Source: Deltaproteobacteria bacterium UBA6106 (lineage in GTDB: Bacteria > Desulfobacterota > Syntrophorhabdia > Syntrophorhabdales > Syntrophorhabdaceae). From it: a stretch of DNA of 18,746 nucleotides. Shown piece by piece: positions 5,350 to 13,108 of the stretch. Below the pieces are notes generated by a model. That model was not told where the DNA came from. It worked only from the letters and a program-made list of their open reading frames with translations, and ran no database searches. The DNA lies in the NCBI GenBank assembly GCA_002428485.1, contig DIWM01000009.1:5137-23882 (forward strand), written 5' to 3'. Each line of letters begins with the position of its first letter. Positions within the stretch are counted from its first letter, which is position 1. The translations under genes and the position numbers were made by a program.

Positions 5350-7311
5350 TCAGCTTTTTTGCACCACAGGCAAGATCTCTTGAAAATAATCAAGGGACTG
5401 CGGATTAGCGAGGGCGTCCCTGTTGGTAACCTGCCTGCCATTGACAATATTCGTGATAGCGCTCTCAACCTTCTTCATGTTGAACGTATAGGGGATATCC
5501 GGGACTTCGATGATCATGGACGGGACGTGCCTCGGCGATGCTTTGTCCCTGAGGGCCTTTTTTAGCCTGTCCTTCAGATCATCCGTAAGCGATGCGCCGC
5601 TTGAAAGCTTTACAAAAAGGAGTATCCGCTGGTCGTTCTCCCAGTTCTGTCCTATGGCCACGCTGTCGGCTATCTCATCGAAGTGTTCTACGATATTATA
5701 TATCTCTGCTGTGCCGATGCGGACGCCGGACGGCTTTAAAATGGCATCGGAGCGGCCGAAGAAGGTGATGCCGCGGGTATCGCCGTATATCTCCACGTAA
5801 TCACCGTGGCGCCATATATTCGGATAGATCGCAAAATACGCGTCCCTGTATTTCTTCATTTCCGGGTCGTTCCAGAAATAAAGTGGCATGGAAGGCGCGG
5901 GCGCTTCGCATACAAGCTCGCCTTGTTTGTCGTAGACCGGGTTGCCCTTATCGTCGTAAGCCTTTACCTTCATCCCCAATGCAGGGGCCTGCAGCTGGCC
6001 GGCATAAACAGGGATCGTCGGCGATCCCGCCGCAAAGCACCCGTTGATGTCTGTGCCGCCGGAGATGGAATGGAAGTGGACATCCTCCTTGATTGCCTGG
6101 TAGACGTACTCGAATCCATCTGCGGAGAGGGCCGATCCGGTCTGGCAGATCTCCTTAAGCGTGGCGAGATCGTACTGTTCCTTTGGCCTGAAGCCCTGGC
6201 CCTTGAGCATATTGATGTATGTGGCGCTCGTCCCGAAGACGGTTATCTTCTCGTCGTCGATCAGCTTCCACATGGTCCCTATATCAGGATATCCGGGGTT
6301 CCCGTCAAAGAGAATGATCTTCGCGCCGACCCCGAGCGAAGCGATGAGCCAGTTCCACATCATCCAGCTCGGCGCCGTCATGTATATGATCGTATCGTCT
6401 CGTTTAAGGTCTGCGTGGAGGATAAGCTCCTTGAGCTGATTGATCAGTATCCCTCCAGTGCTCTGGACCATACATTTCGGTTTCCCTGTTGTGCCTGAGG
6501 AGAACATGATATAGACCGGGTGGTCAAAGGGGACCTGCTCGAAGATGATCTCACTTTCTTTTCCGCAAGCGAGAAAATCCTTGTAAAGGACCGAATGCGG
6601 GATCTTGCCGATATCCGGCCTTTCATTGACGTATGAGACCACAACGACCTTCTCTATCGAAGGCACCGTTTCTACGACCTCCTTCACATCGGCAAGCATG
6701 TGGAACGGCTTGTTCTTATACAGGTACCCGTCAACGGTAAAGAGGACCTTCGGCTCTATCTGACTGAAACGGTCGATGACCGCCTGCATGCCGAGCTCCG
6801 AACCGCATGACGCCCATGTCGCGCCGATGCTCGTGGCGGCAAGCATGGCAATGGCCGTCTCGGTCATGTTCGGCATATACGCCACAACCCTGTCCCCTCT
6901 TTCTACCCCCTGTTCCTTCAGGGCTGTTGCGAGGCGGCTGACGGTTTTATGCAGTTCCTCATACGTTATGCTTACAGATGGTTTTGTTTCGCATTTAAAG
7001 ACAAAGGCGGTCCTATCGTCCCTGTATCTCAGGAGATTTTCGGCAAAGTTCAGCTCTGCGCCTGCAAACCACTGTGTGCCTGGGAATTTGTTGAGGTCTT
7101 CCACCACGTTGTTGTATTTTTTGGATGCCCTGATATCCACAAAATCCCATACGGTTGCCCAGAAATCCTCGATATTGCTGATCGACCAGTCATAGAGGTC
7201 GAAATAGCCGCTTAAAGACCTGTTGAACCGCTTGTTGACAAGGTCTATGAACCTCGTCATGTTGGCGTTCTTTATCCGTTCCTCAGACGGCCTCCACAAG
7301 GGCTGCTTCAT
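5350..7311 (-). CDS. Acetoacetyl-CoA synthetase-like acyl-CoA ligase (AMP-forming)
   Basis: Activates a carboxylic acid, most likely acetoacetate, to its CoA thioester using ATP (EC 6.2.1.16 if the assignment holds). The product has 653 residues, close to the usual acetoacetyl-CoA synthetase length. It has the N-terminal extension of that family, with TQWFAGAELNFAENLLRY. The adenylate-forming motif SSGTTGKPK lies at 271-279, the GGTDINGCFAAGSP segment typical of this subfamily near 416, and the C-terminal catalytic lysine region PYTFNMKKVE near 613. The ATG at 7311 is chosen because GGAGG lies six bases upstream; two in-frame TTG codons upstream overlap that site. It follows the transporter genes on the same strand, and an SDR dehydrogenase heads the run. 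Together these fit a 3-hydroxybutyrate to acetoacetate to acetoacetyl-CoA route. Another short 3-keto acid remains possible. Confidence 0.87.
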   Translation of the reverse strand: MKQPLWRPSEERIKNANMTRFIDLVNKRFNRSLSGYFDLYDWSISNIEDFWATVWDFVDIRASKKYNNVVEDLNKFPGTQWFAGAELNFAENLLRYRDDRTAFVFKCETKPSVSITYEELHKTVSRLATALKEQGVERGDRVVAYMPNMTETAIAMLAATSIGATWASCGSELGMQAVIDRFSQIEPKVLFTVDGYLYKNKPFHMLADVKEVVETVPSIEKVVVVSYVNERPDIGKIPHSVLYKDFLACGKESEIIFEQVPFDHPVYIMFSSGTTGKPKCMVQSTGGILINQLKELILHADLKRDDTIIYMTAPSWMMWNWLIASLGVGAKIILFDGNPGYPDIGTMWKLIDDEKITVFGTSATYINMLKGQGFRPKEQYDLATLKEICQTGSALSADGFEYVYQAIKEDVHFHSISGGTDINGCFAAGSPTIPVYAGQLQAPALGMKVKAYDDKGNPVYDKQGELVCEAPAPSMPLYFWNDPEMKKYRDAYFAIYPNIWRHGDYVEIYGDTRGITFFGRSDAILKPSGVRIGTAEIYNIVEHFDEIADSVAIGQNWENDQRILLFVKLSSGASLTDDLKDRLKKALRDKASPRHVPSMIIEVPDIPYTFNMKKVESAITNIVNGRQVTNRDALANPQSLDYFQEILPVVQKS

Positions 7312-7326
7312 GATTTCCTCCAACAA

Positions 7327-7420
7327 TACAGTTTCAAGTTCCGAGTTTCAAGTTTAAGGTTAAGGGCATGAGGTTTATGGTTAAAATCTCAAACTTTAAA
7401 CTTTAAACACGAAACAGTTT
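7327..7420. repeat. AT-rich repeat spacer with long inverted repeat between livF-like and ligase genes
   Basis: No gene is seen. The spacer iterates AGTTTNAAG words. AGTTTCAAGTTTAAG (7344-7358) and CTCAAACTTTAAACT (7388-7402) are inverted copies that would pair in RNA over 15 positions with one mismatch and one wobble, enclosing a 29-base loop. There is no T-run, so it does not look like a normal terminator. It might mark an mRNA processing or partial-termination point. Confidence 0.6.
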
Positions 7421-8128
7421 TTATATCATCAGGTAGTTTCTCTTTACCTCTTCGTTGGTACTCAGCTCGGCAATGCTCCCGTGGTACCTGATGCGGCCCC
7501 TGTCGATCACATAAGCCCTGTCGGCTATGGCAAGGGAGAACTTTACATTCTGCTCTGAAAAGAGGATCGTTACCCCTATCTCTTTCAGCTTGAGCAGCCG
7601 TTCTGCAAAATCCTTTACAACGAGCGGCGCCAGCCCTTCAACGGGTTCGTCGAGCAGGATAAGCTCCGGATTACCCATAAGCGTCCTCCCGATAGTCAGC
7701 ATCTGCTGTTCGCCGCCGCTCAGGTATCCGCCGAGGTGCTTTTCCAATATCTTAAGCTTGGGGAATATCTCGAAGATCCTCTCCACTGTCCACGGTTCGC
7801 CCTTGAAATGTTCAGACTTTTTGATGGCGACCTCAAGGTTCTGTCTGACGGTCAAGTCGGGGAAGATCAGCCTGTTATCCGGGACATAGCCCATCCCCTT
7901 CTGCGCGATCGTATAGGGTGGTATACCGGTCATATCCTCGCCATAAAACTTCACGCCCCCGGTCTTCGGAGGTGTAAGCCCCATGATGCTTCTCATGGTC
8001 GTTGTTTTTCCGGCGCCGTTCCTTCCCAGGAGACAGACAAGTTCGCCGCTTTCCACCTGCAAAGAGACGTCAAAGAGAATATGGCTTGTACCATAAAACG
8101 TGTTGATATTGTTGACTTCCAGTATCAT
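7421..8128 (-). CDS. livF: Branched-chain-type ABC transporter ATPase (LivF-like)
   Basis: Second ATPase of a HAAT-family importer, cytoplasmic and docked to the LivH/LivM-like permeases. The 235 residues show Walker A GRNGAGKTT (about 36-44), signature LSGGEQQ, Walker B LILLDEP and the switch histidine replaced by Gln in FSEQN, as is normal for LivF proteins. The start overlaps the preceding ATPase gene by four bases (ATGA), so translation is coupled. The symbol marks family position only; the substrate need not be leucine. Confidence 0.93.
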   Translation of the reverse strand: MILEVNNINTFYGTSHILFDVSLQVESGELVCLLGRNGAGKTTTMRSIMGLTPPKTGGVKFYGEDMTGIPPYTIAQKGMGYVPDNRLIFPDLTVRQNLEVAIKKSEHFKGEPWTVERIFEIFPKLKILEKHLGGYLSGGEQQMLTIGRTLMGNPELILLDEPVEGLAPLVVKDFAERLLKLKEIGVTILFSEQNVKFSLAIADRAYVIDRGRIRYHGSIAELSTNEEVKRNYLMI

Positions 8129-8877
8129 ATCTCCTCACCAAGATAACATGCTTGTGCTTCCTTGTTCTGTCTCACTTCTTCCGGGGTACCTTCAGCAACT
8201 AAAACCCCCTGATGCAGGACAGAGAGCTTCTGGGCGTAACCAAAAATTACCGATATGTCATGCTCGGTAAAAAGGATCGTCAGGCCGACCTCCTTATTGA
8301 GACGCTTTACAAGCTCCATGGTTTCGTGGGTTTCTTCCGATGACATCCCGGCCGTTGGCTCGTCGAGAAGAAGAAGGTCGGGCTTGCTTGCAAGCGCAAG
8401 CGCCAGTTCCAGTTTTTTCTTATCACCCTGCGAAAGGATACCCGCCTCGGTGTTTCTGAAACCGGAAAGACCGGTAGTTTCGAGGAGGTCAAGGGTCTCC
8501 TTCTTCGCAAGTCTTTCCGCAGGGATAAAAAGGTTGAGTGTCCTTTTCTGCTGAGCAAGGATGGATTGCCGTACATTCTCGTAGGTCGTTAGTTTTGGAT
8601 AGATATTGCTTACCTGAAACGCGCGGGTAATACCGATCCGGGCGATCTTATGGCGTGCCCAGTTCGTAATCTCCTGTCCCCTGAAAAAGACGCTGCCCCC
8701 GCTGACCGTATGATAGCCGGTAACAAGGTTGAAGAATGTGCTTTTCCCCGCCCCATTAGGACCGATTATGGCGGCGATCATTCCCCTCGTCAGCTGGTAA
8801 TTGACGTCGGTCAGCACCTGGTATTTAAAGAAGGATTTGCTCAGATGATCTGTCTGTAAAATAATGTCGTCATTCAT
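8125..8877 (-). CDS. livG: Branched-chain-type ABC transporter ATPase (LivG-like)
   Basis: First ATPase of the importer, 250 residues. Visible motifs are Walker A GPNGAGKST (about 39-47), signature LSQGDKKKLELA, Walker B LLLLDEPTAGMS and switch histidine in FTEHDI. The C-terminal tail, with VLHQGVLVAEGTPEEVRQNKE and AQACYLGE, is characteristic of LivG. It overlaps the permease gene upstream by eight bases and the LivF-like gene downstream by four, so the transporter genes form one tightly coupled unit. Confidence 0.93.
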   Translation of the reverse strand: MNDDIILQTDHLSKSFFKYQVLTDVNYQLTRGMIAAIIGPNGAGKSTFFNLVTGYHTVSGGSVFFRGQEITNWARHKIARIGITRAFQVSNIYPKLTTYENVRQSILAQQKRTLNLFIPAERLAKKETLDLLETTGLSGFRNTEAGILSQGDKKKLELALALASKPDLLLLDEPTAGMSSEETHETMELVKRLNKEVGLTILFTEHDISVIFGYAQKLSVLHQGVLVAEGTPEEVRQNKEAQACYLGEEI

Positions 8878-9832
8878 TTTTCACGTCTCCCGCATCCCTG
8901 GGACAGAAATAACCCTTTTCCTTGATGATCCCGAAAACACCGCCGGGCATAACAAGGACAACTATTATTATCACCATACCGCTTACCAGGGGCCAGTATT
9001 CCGTGAATCCCGTTACAAAGGCATTGAGAAAGGTGAAGATGACAGAGCCGATCATCGGTCCAAGGAAATGGTGGGGACCGCCCATGACCGCCATAAAGAC
9101 CGGGTGACCGGAATGCTGCCAGCTGCACAGGTCCGGCGCAACGCTCCTGTTGAAGGGCCCCCAAAGCGCACCGGCCAGTCCGCAGAACATACCGGAGATG
9201 ACAAAGTTGATCAGCATGTACCTCTGGACGTTGATCCCGATAAACTCGGTCCGCTCCGTATTGTCACGTATTGCCCGCAATGTATACCCGAAGGGGGACT
9301 CGGTGATAAAGTAGAGAATGATCATGCCGATGGTCACCACGGTGAGGGAAAAATAATAGTAGGGAATTGCCTTGAAGAGCCACTCAGGGGGGTTGATCCC
9401 CTGGAGGCCGTTATCGCCGCCCGTAAATGAGTACCATTGGAAGATTATGAAGAATACAAGCTGTCCAAAGGCCATGGTGAGAATTGCGAAATAGATGCCC
9501 CTCAGCTTCACGCAGAAGTATCCGAGGATCAATGCGCCGATCCCGGCGGTTATCATGGAGACGGGGAGGCACGCAAAGAGCGGCCAATGCAGCTTAACCA
9601 TGAGAAGCCCTGTTGTGTAAGCGCCTATCCCGTAATATGCTGCTTGCCCGAAGCTTAACTGCCCCATATACCCGAAGACAAGGTTGAAGGCTGCTGCAAA
9701 GAGCCCGAGGATGAGTATTTCGTTAAAGACATGGACCCAGAATTCACTGATTACAAAGGGCAGGATAAGTGCTACAACAAAGAGGGCGGCCGGGAGCCAG
9801 AATCGTTGAAACATAGTATTTTTATTATCCAT
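8870..9832 (-). CDS. livM: Branched-chain-type ABC transporter permease (LivM-like)
   Basis: Inner-membrane permease subunit of 320 residues, normal for LivM. Many hydrophobic segments are visible, with family signatures LVFGYMGQLSFGQAAYYGIGAY (about 50-71), LRGIYFAILTMAFGQL and LRAIRDNTERTEFIGI. The last is the cytoplasmic loop that contacts the ATPases. The ATG lies one base after the stop of the LivH-like gene, indicating coupling. Nothing in the sequence indicates the substrate. Confidence 0.93.
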   Translation of the reverse strand: MDNKNTMFQRFWLPAALFVVALILPFVISEFWVHVFNEILILGLFAAAFNLVFGYMGQLSFGQAAYYGIGAYTTGLLMVKLHWPLFACLPVSMITAGIGALILGYFCVKLRGIYFAILTMAFGQLVFFIIFQWYSFTGGDNGLQGINPPEWLFKAIPYYYFSLTVVTIGMIILYFITESPFGYTLRAIRDNTERTEFIGINVQRYMLINFVISGMFCGLAGALWGPFNRSVAPDLCSWQHSGHPVFMAVMGGPHHFLGPMIGSVIFTFLNAFVTGFTEYWPLVSGMVIIIVVLVMPGGVFGIIKEKGYFCPRDAGDVKNE

Positions 9833-9833
9833 A

Positions 9834-10718
9834 TTATGCCCTCAACGGTGTCCCAAAAAGTCCCCACGGTTTTACAATGAGGATCGCCGCAGTAATAACA
9901 AAGATGAGGACCATTGCGCCGTCAGGCCAGTAGAGGATCGCAAAGGAGAACACCTCGCCGACTATGAGCGATCCTATCAGCGTCCCCATAAGGCTGCCGA
10001 ATCCCCCTATGACTACAACGCAGAACGCCTGGATAATGATATTCATATCCATGCCCAGCGTCACCGAGCCGATTGCAGACTGGACCCCCCCTGCCAGTCC
10101 CGCGATAAAGATTCCCAGCGTAAAGACCCAGGTATAGATCTTCGGAATAGGGATGCCGAGGGCGCTCACCATCTCCCTGCTGTAGACGGCGGCCTTCACG
10201 ATGTGTCCGTATTTTGTGTATTTCAAAAACCACCAGAGCCCCACGGCAACGGCAACGCCTATAAGGATCACGAAGATAAAATAGGAATCAATGGGAGCCC
10301 CGAAAAGAAAAAGCGGTTTCTGAATAATGGAGGGACGGACAATGAGTCTGTCCGTCGGCCCCCATACAATCTTGATCAGATCACCAAAGATCAACGCCAT
10401 GGCATAGGTGATAAGGAGCTGCTCATGGAGCTCCCTCTTGTATATCCTTTTGATAAGGACGACCTCACAGATCCACCCGAATGCTGCCGTTGCAAGCGCG
10501 GCAAGGGGGATGCTTACCCACAAGGCAAACTGGTGCGCCTCCATCAAGCTCCAGAAGGTGAAGCATATATAAGCACCGATCAGCCAAAGTGTGGCGTGGG
10601 CAAAATTGAGGATGTTCATCACACCAAAGATAAGAGAGAGTCCTGACGCAACGAGGAAAAGCATCAAGCCATAGGTCAAACCGCTCATGAACTGCGAAAA
10701 CAGAAAAGTGAATTCCAT
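9834..10718 (-). CDS. livH: Branched-chain-type ABC transporter permease (LivH-like)
   Basis: Second inner-membrane permease, 294 residues. It has about eight hydrophobic segments and the typical N-terminal motif GLMLFLVASGLSLIFGVMN followed by LNFAHATLWLIGAY. The loop KAAVYSREMVSALGIPIPKIY is the ATPase-contact region, and VVVIGGFGSLMGTLIGSLIVG is also family-typical. The ATG at 10718 has AAAGGG about nine bases upstream. It follows the binding-protein gene after 22 bp. Confidence 0.93.
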   Translation of the reverse strand: MEFTFLFSQFMSGLTYGLMLFLVASGLSLIFGVMNILNFAHATLWLIGAYICFTFWSLMEAHQFALWVSIPLAALATAAFGWICEVVLIKRIYKRELHEQLLITYAMALIFGDLIKIVWGPTDRLIVRPSIIQKPLFLFGAPIDSYFIFVILIGVAVAVGLWWFLKYTKYGHIVKAAVYSREMVSALGIPIPKIYTWVFTLGIFIAGLAGGVQSAIGSVTLGMDMNIIIQAFCVVVIGGFGSLMGTLIGSLIVGEVFSFAILYWPDGAMVLIFVITAAILIVKPWGLFGTPLRA

Positions 10719-10740
10719 AGGATATACCCTTTATGGTACG

Positions 10741-11982
10741 TTATTTTTTCTCAGCCTGTCTCGCAGCTACAATCTCAGCCTCCGGGCGCTCGCTGTCGGC
10801 AGCCTTTATCTCAATCAGCTCTGCAAGGATCGGGAAGGGGTATTTCGGGTCATCCTTCACAACCCCTACGTAAGAGGAGCAGCGGAGCTGGTTGTCGATA
10901 GGCCTGAACTGAAGTTTCCCTCTGGTAAGGTCAACGGTGAGTCCTTTCAGAGCATCCTTCACCTTTTCCGTATCGATCGTGCCTGCCTTTTCAACACCCT
11001 GTTTCAATGCATAGACCGCATCGTACCCCATGACTGCCCAGTCGCTGGGGTATTTGCCGTTATATTTTGCCCTGTAGTTCTTCACGAAGTTTGTCATCAT
11101 AGGCACATCGAGATGGGCGAAAAAGGGCGCGCGGCTGATTGCCACGAGACCCCGGGGCATCGTCCTTGCTTCGGTGATCAGCTCCGTTACGCTCTGCATG
11201 CTCCCCACATAGGGTACCTTGTCAAAGAAACCGTAGGGTTTTGCCTGTTCTGTAAAGGTGACGTTGTCCTTGGACGCGAGACATGCATAGACAAAATCAG
11301 GTTTCATGGACATGATGCTTGTGACAAAGGAGGCGAACTGGGTTTCACCGAGCTTCGGCCATAATTCCTTCTTAACATTCAGAAATGGTGCAACCTTTTT
11401 AAGGTCTTTAACGACCTCTTCCTGTGTGGACCTCCCCCATTCATAGTCTGAGGAGAGGGTTACATATTCCTTCCATCCTTTCTTTTTTGCCATCTGGGCA
11501 ACTGCGTACGATGCTGCCTTTGCCTGCATGTAGCTGTTAGGCACCACCTGGAATGTATATGGGCTGTAGTTGATCTTGGTAATGTTTTCAGAGTTACTGA
11601 TGGCCGCGATGTGGAGGGTCTTGTACTCCCTGCAGATCGGCTTTACCGCAACGGCAACGGCGCTGGAGTAATCGTTAATGACCGCGCGCACCTTATCCCT
11701 CAGGATCAGGTCCTTCACGGTCCTGACGCCTACGTCAGGTTTTGTCTGGGTGTCCTGCTGGGAGATCTTGATGGGATGTTTTTTCAAAAAACCGCCCTGT
11801 TTGTTGATCTCGTCAACCGCGACCTGGATGCCTTCCATCTGGTCTTTGCTGTAAAGCGTTCCCGTGCCGGTGAACCCGAGGGCGACACCGAGGTGATACG
11901 GTTCGGCCGCAAGGGTATTGCCGCAGAAACAGAACACGATCGATAATGCGAGGACCATTGATAATAATGCTTTGCCTTTCAT
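10741..11982 (-). CDS. livK: Periplasmic substrate-binding protein (LivK-like) of the ABC importer
   Basis: A 413-residue exported binding protein. MKGK, a hydrophobic core and NTLAA-EP give a signal peptidase I site near residue 26. The mature part starts YHLGVALGFTGTGTLYSKDQ, the first strand and ligand loop of type I periplasmic binding proteins. It continues with the expected GIQVAVDEINKQGGFL and, near the C-terminus, VMGYDAVYALKQGVEKAG. The ribosome binding site GGGAGG lies close before ATG 11982. This subfamily (Peripla_BP_6 type) binds very diverse ligands, including amino acids, amides, aromatic acids and short organic acids. The neighbouring dehydrogenase and CoA ligase favour a hydroxy or keto acid, by inference only. 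Confidence 0.92.
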   Translation of the reverse strand: MKGKALLSMVLALSIVFCFCGNTLAAEPYHLGVALGFTGTGTLYSKDQMEGIQVAVDEINKQGGFLKKHPIKISQQDTQTKPDVGVRTVKDLILRDKVRAVINDYSSAVAVAVKPICREYKTLHIAAISNSENITKINYSPYTFQVVPNSYMQAKAASYAVAQMAKKKGWKEYVTLSSDYEWGRSTQEEVVKDLKKVAPFLNVKKELWPKLGETQFASFVTSIMSMKPDFVYACLASKDNVTFTEQAKPYGFFDKVPYVGSMQSVTELITEARTMPRGLVAISRAPFFAHLDVPMMTNFVKNYRAKYNGKYPSDWAVMGYDAVYALKQGVEKAGTIDTEKVKDALKGLTVDLTRGKLQFRPIDNQLRCSSYVGVVKDDPKYPFPILAELIEIKAADSERPEAEIVAARQAEKK

Positions 11983-12021
11983 AAAAACCTCCCTTTAATA
12001 TGGAATAAAAAACGCAACTAA

Positions 12022-12867
12022 CTAATACGTCAGCACAACACCGCCATCGAACAGCAGGTCACCGCTGTTCAGGTATGTAGCAAAACGGGAGAACCCGAAG
12101 AGAAAGAGATTGCCCACCTCTATCGGCGACATCATCTCCTTGATCCTTGATTTTCCCATCATTACATTCGTCACCACCTGTTCCGGCCTTATCTTTCTCT
12201 GCTCGGCCTGCGCAGCGATCTGGTTGAGGGCGAGGGCCGTCTTTACAAAGCCGGTGCTGACAGAGAAAGAACGTATCTTCCCTCCACCTTCTGCCGCTAT
12301 AGACTGGGACAGGGCGCGCATCGCAAACTTCGTAATGTTGTAGACAGGCTTGTTGAGTGTGCTGATGTGGGCATGTATGGAACCCATGTTTGCAATAACA
12401 CCCCTGCCGTCTCTGCTTTTTCTCATATAGGGGATTGTGAGCTTTGCGAGATAGAATGGCGCTCTTACCATGAGGCTCATCATGAAATCATATCTCTCCA
12501 TAGGGAAGTCTTCAACGGAGTTGATATGCTGCATCCCGGCAATATTGGCGAGATATCGCAGCGTCCCTAGTTTGGCGGCTTTCTTTATGGCCCGTTCAAC
12601 CTCTTTGTCTTTTGTAAGGTCGACCTTGATAAATATCATCTGGCCGCCCATCTTTCTTGCCAGCGCCTGTGTCTTTTCCCCGTTCTTCTCATCCACGTCG
12701 AGGCCGACGACCATCAGGTTGTTGGCGGCTCCAGCGATGCATGTAGCTTTGCCTATGCCGCTTCCCGCTCCGGTTACGATACATACGTTACGGGGATTAA
12801 AATCCTTGTCATTCAGTATAAGGATATCATCTCGTGTTATTACCGGTTCGTTGATGTCGAAAGACAT
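12022..12867 (-). CDS. Short-chain dehydrogenase/reductase, probably 3-hydroxyacid dehydrogenase
   Basis: NAD-dependent oxidoreductase of 281 residues with all classical SDR features. These are the nucleotide loop TGAGSGIG (32-39), Asp57 at the end of strand two (favouring NAD over NADP), the NIAG motif, catalytic Ser163 (MGSIHA) and Tyr176/Lys180 (YNITK). An N-terminal extension of about 25 residues precedes the Rossmann core. It is the first gene after the sigma-54 promoter, with AGGGGGG six bases before ATG. With the acetoacetyl-CoA synthetase-like gene in the same run, 3-hydroxybutyrate dehydrogenase is the best guess, but SDR substrate cannot be read from sequence. The 39-bp gap to the livK-like gene has that gene's ribosome binding site and no obvious terminator. 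Confidence 0.85.
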   Translation of the reverse strand: MSFDINEPVITRDDILILNDKDFNPRNVCIVTGAGSGIGKATCIAGAANNLMVVGLDVDEKNGEKTQALARKMGGQMIFIKVDLTKDKEVERAIKKAAKLGTLRYLANIAGMQHINSVEDFPMERYDFMMSLMVRAPFYLAKLTIPYMRKSRDGRGVIANMGSIHAHISTLNKPVYNITKFAMRALSQSIAAEGGGKIRSFSVSTGFVKTALALNQIAAQAEQRKIRPEQVVTNVMMGKSRIKEMMSPIEVGNLFLFGFSRFATYLNSGDLLFDGGVVLTY

Positions 12868-12924
12868 ATATGCCCCCCTTCCCCGATGCTTACTTATTGC
12901 AGATTTGTTGGATGTATTGATAGT

Positions 12925-12940
12925 TGCAATTGTGATACCA
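12925..12940 (-). promoter_or_regulatory. Sigma-54 (-24/-12) promoter of the SDR-transporter-ligase operon
   Basis: Read leftward the sequence is TGGTATCACAATTGCA. GG and GC are exactly ten bases apart, and it fits TGGYRY-N5-TTGCW well. Transcription would begin near 12914, leaving a leader of about 47 bases before the SDR start. A sigma-54 activator gene is divergently oriented from the same 241-bp region, which strongly supports the call. Confidence 0.72.
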
Positions 12941-13068
12941 AAGGATACAATTCCACGGTGTTAATACCATAACTTATTGAATTATAATGTTTTTCAAATT
13001 CACCATATTTTTTTTGTTGAAAATAGTTGCTTCTGAGATTATCCTGTTTCTTAGTTTTGTGTATACAT

Positions 13069-13090
13069 TTTGATATAAATATGTATCAAA
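13069..13090. promoter_or_regulatory. Palindrome TTTGATA-N8-TATCAAA, possible activator binding site
   Basis: Perfect 7-bp inverted arms (13069-13075 and 13084-13090) are separated by eight bases. It lies about 165 bp upstream of the predicted sigma-54 start, a normal place for an enhancer site. It also overlaps a candidate -10 box TATAAA (13074-13079) of the regulator gene, allowing autoregulation. The region is AT-rich, so a chance palindrome is possible. Confidence 0.4.
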
Positions 13091-13108
13091 TGATCTACAT
13101 TAAAGCGT

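Noticed and set aside
5806..6498. 230-codon + strand frame inside the ligase region
   Set aside because: It is antisense to the clearly recognised acyl-CoA ligase and shows no domain of its own.
7312..7326. Earlier TTG start for the acyl-CoA ligase
   Set aside because: The TTG codons overlap the GGAGG ribosome binding site that serves ATG 7311.
10687..11364. 225-codon + strand frame over the binding-protein gene
   Set aside because: It is antisense to the LivK-like gene, which has a signal peptide, ribosome binding site and family motifs. The + strand product is unrecognisable.
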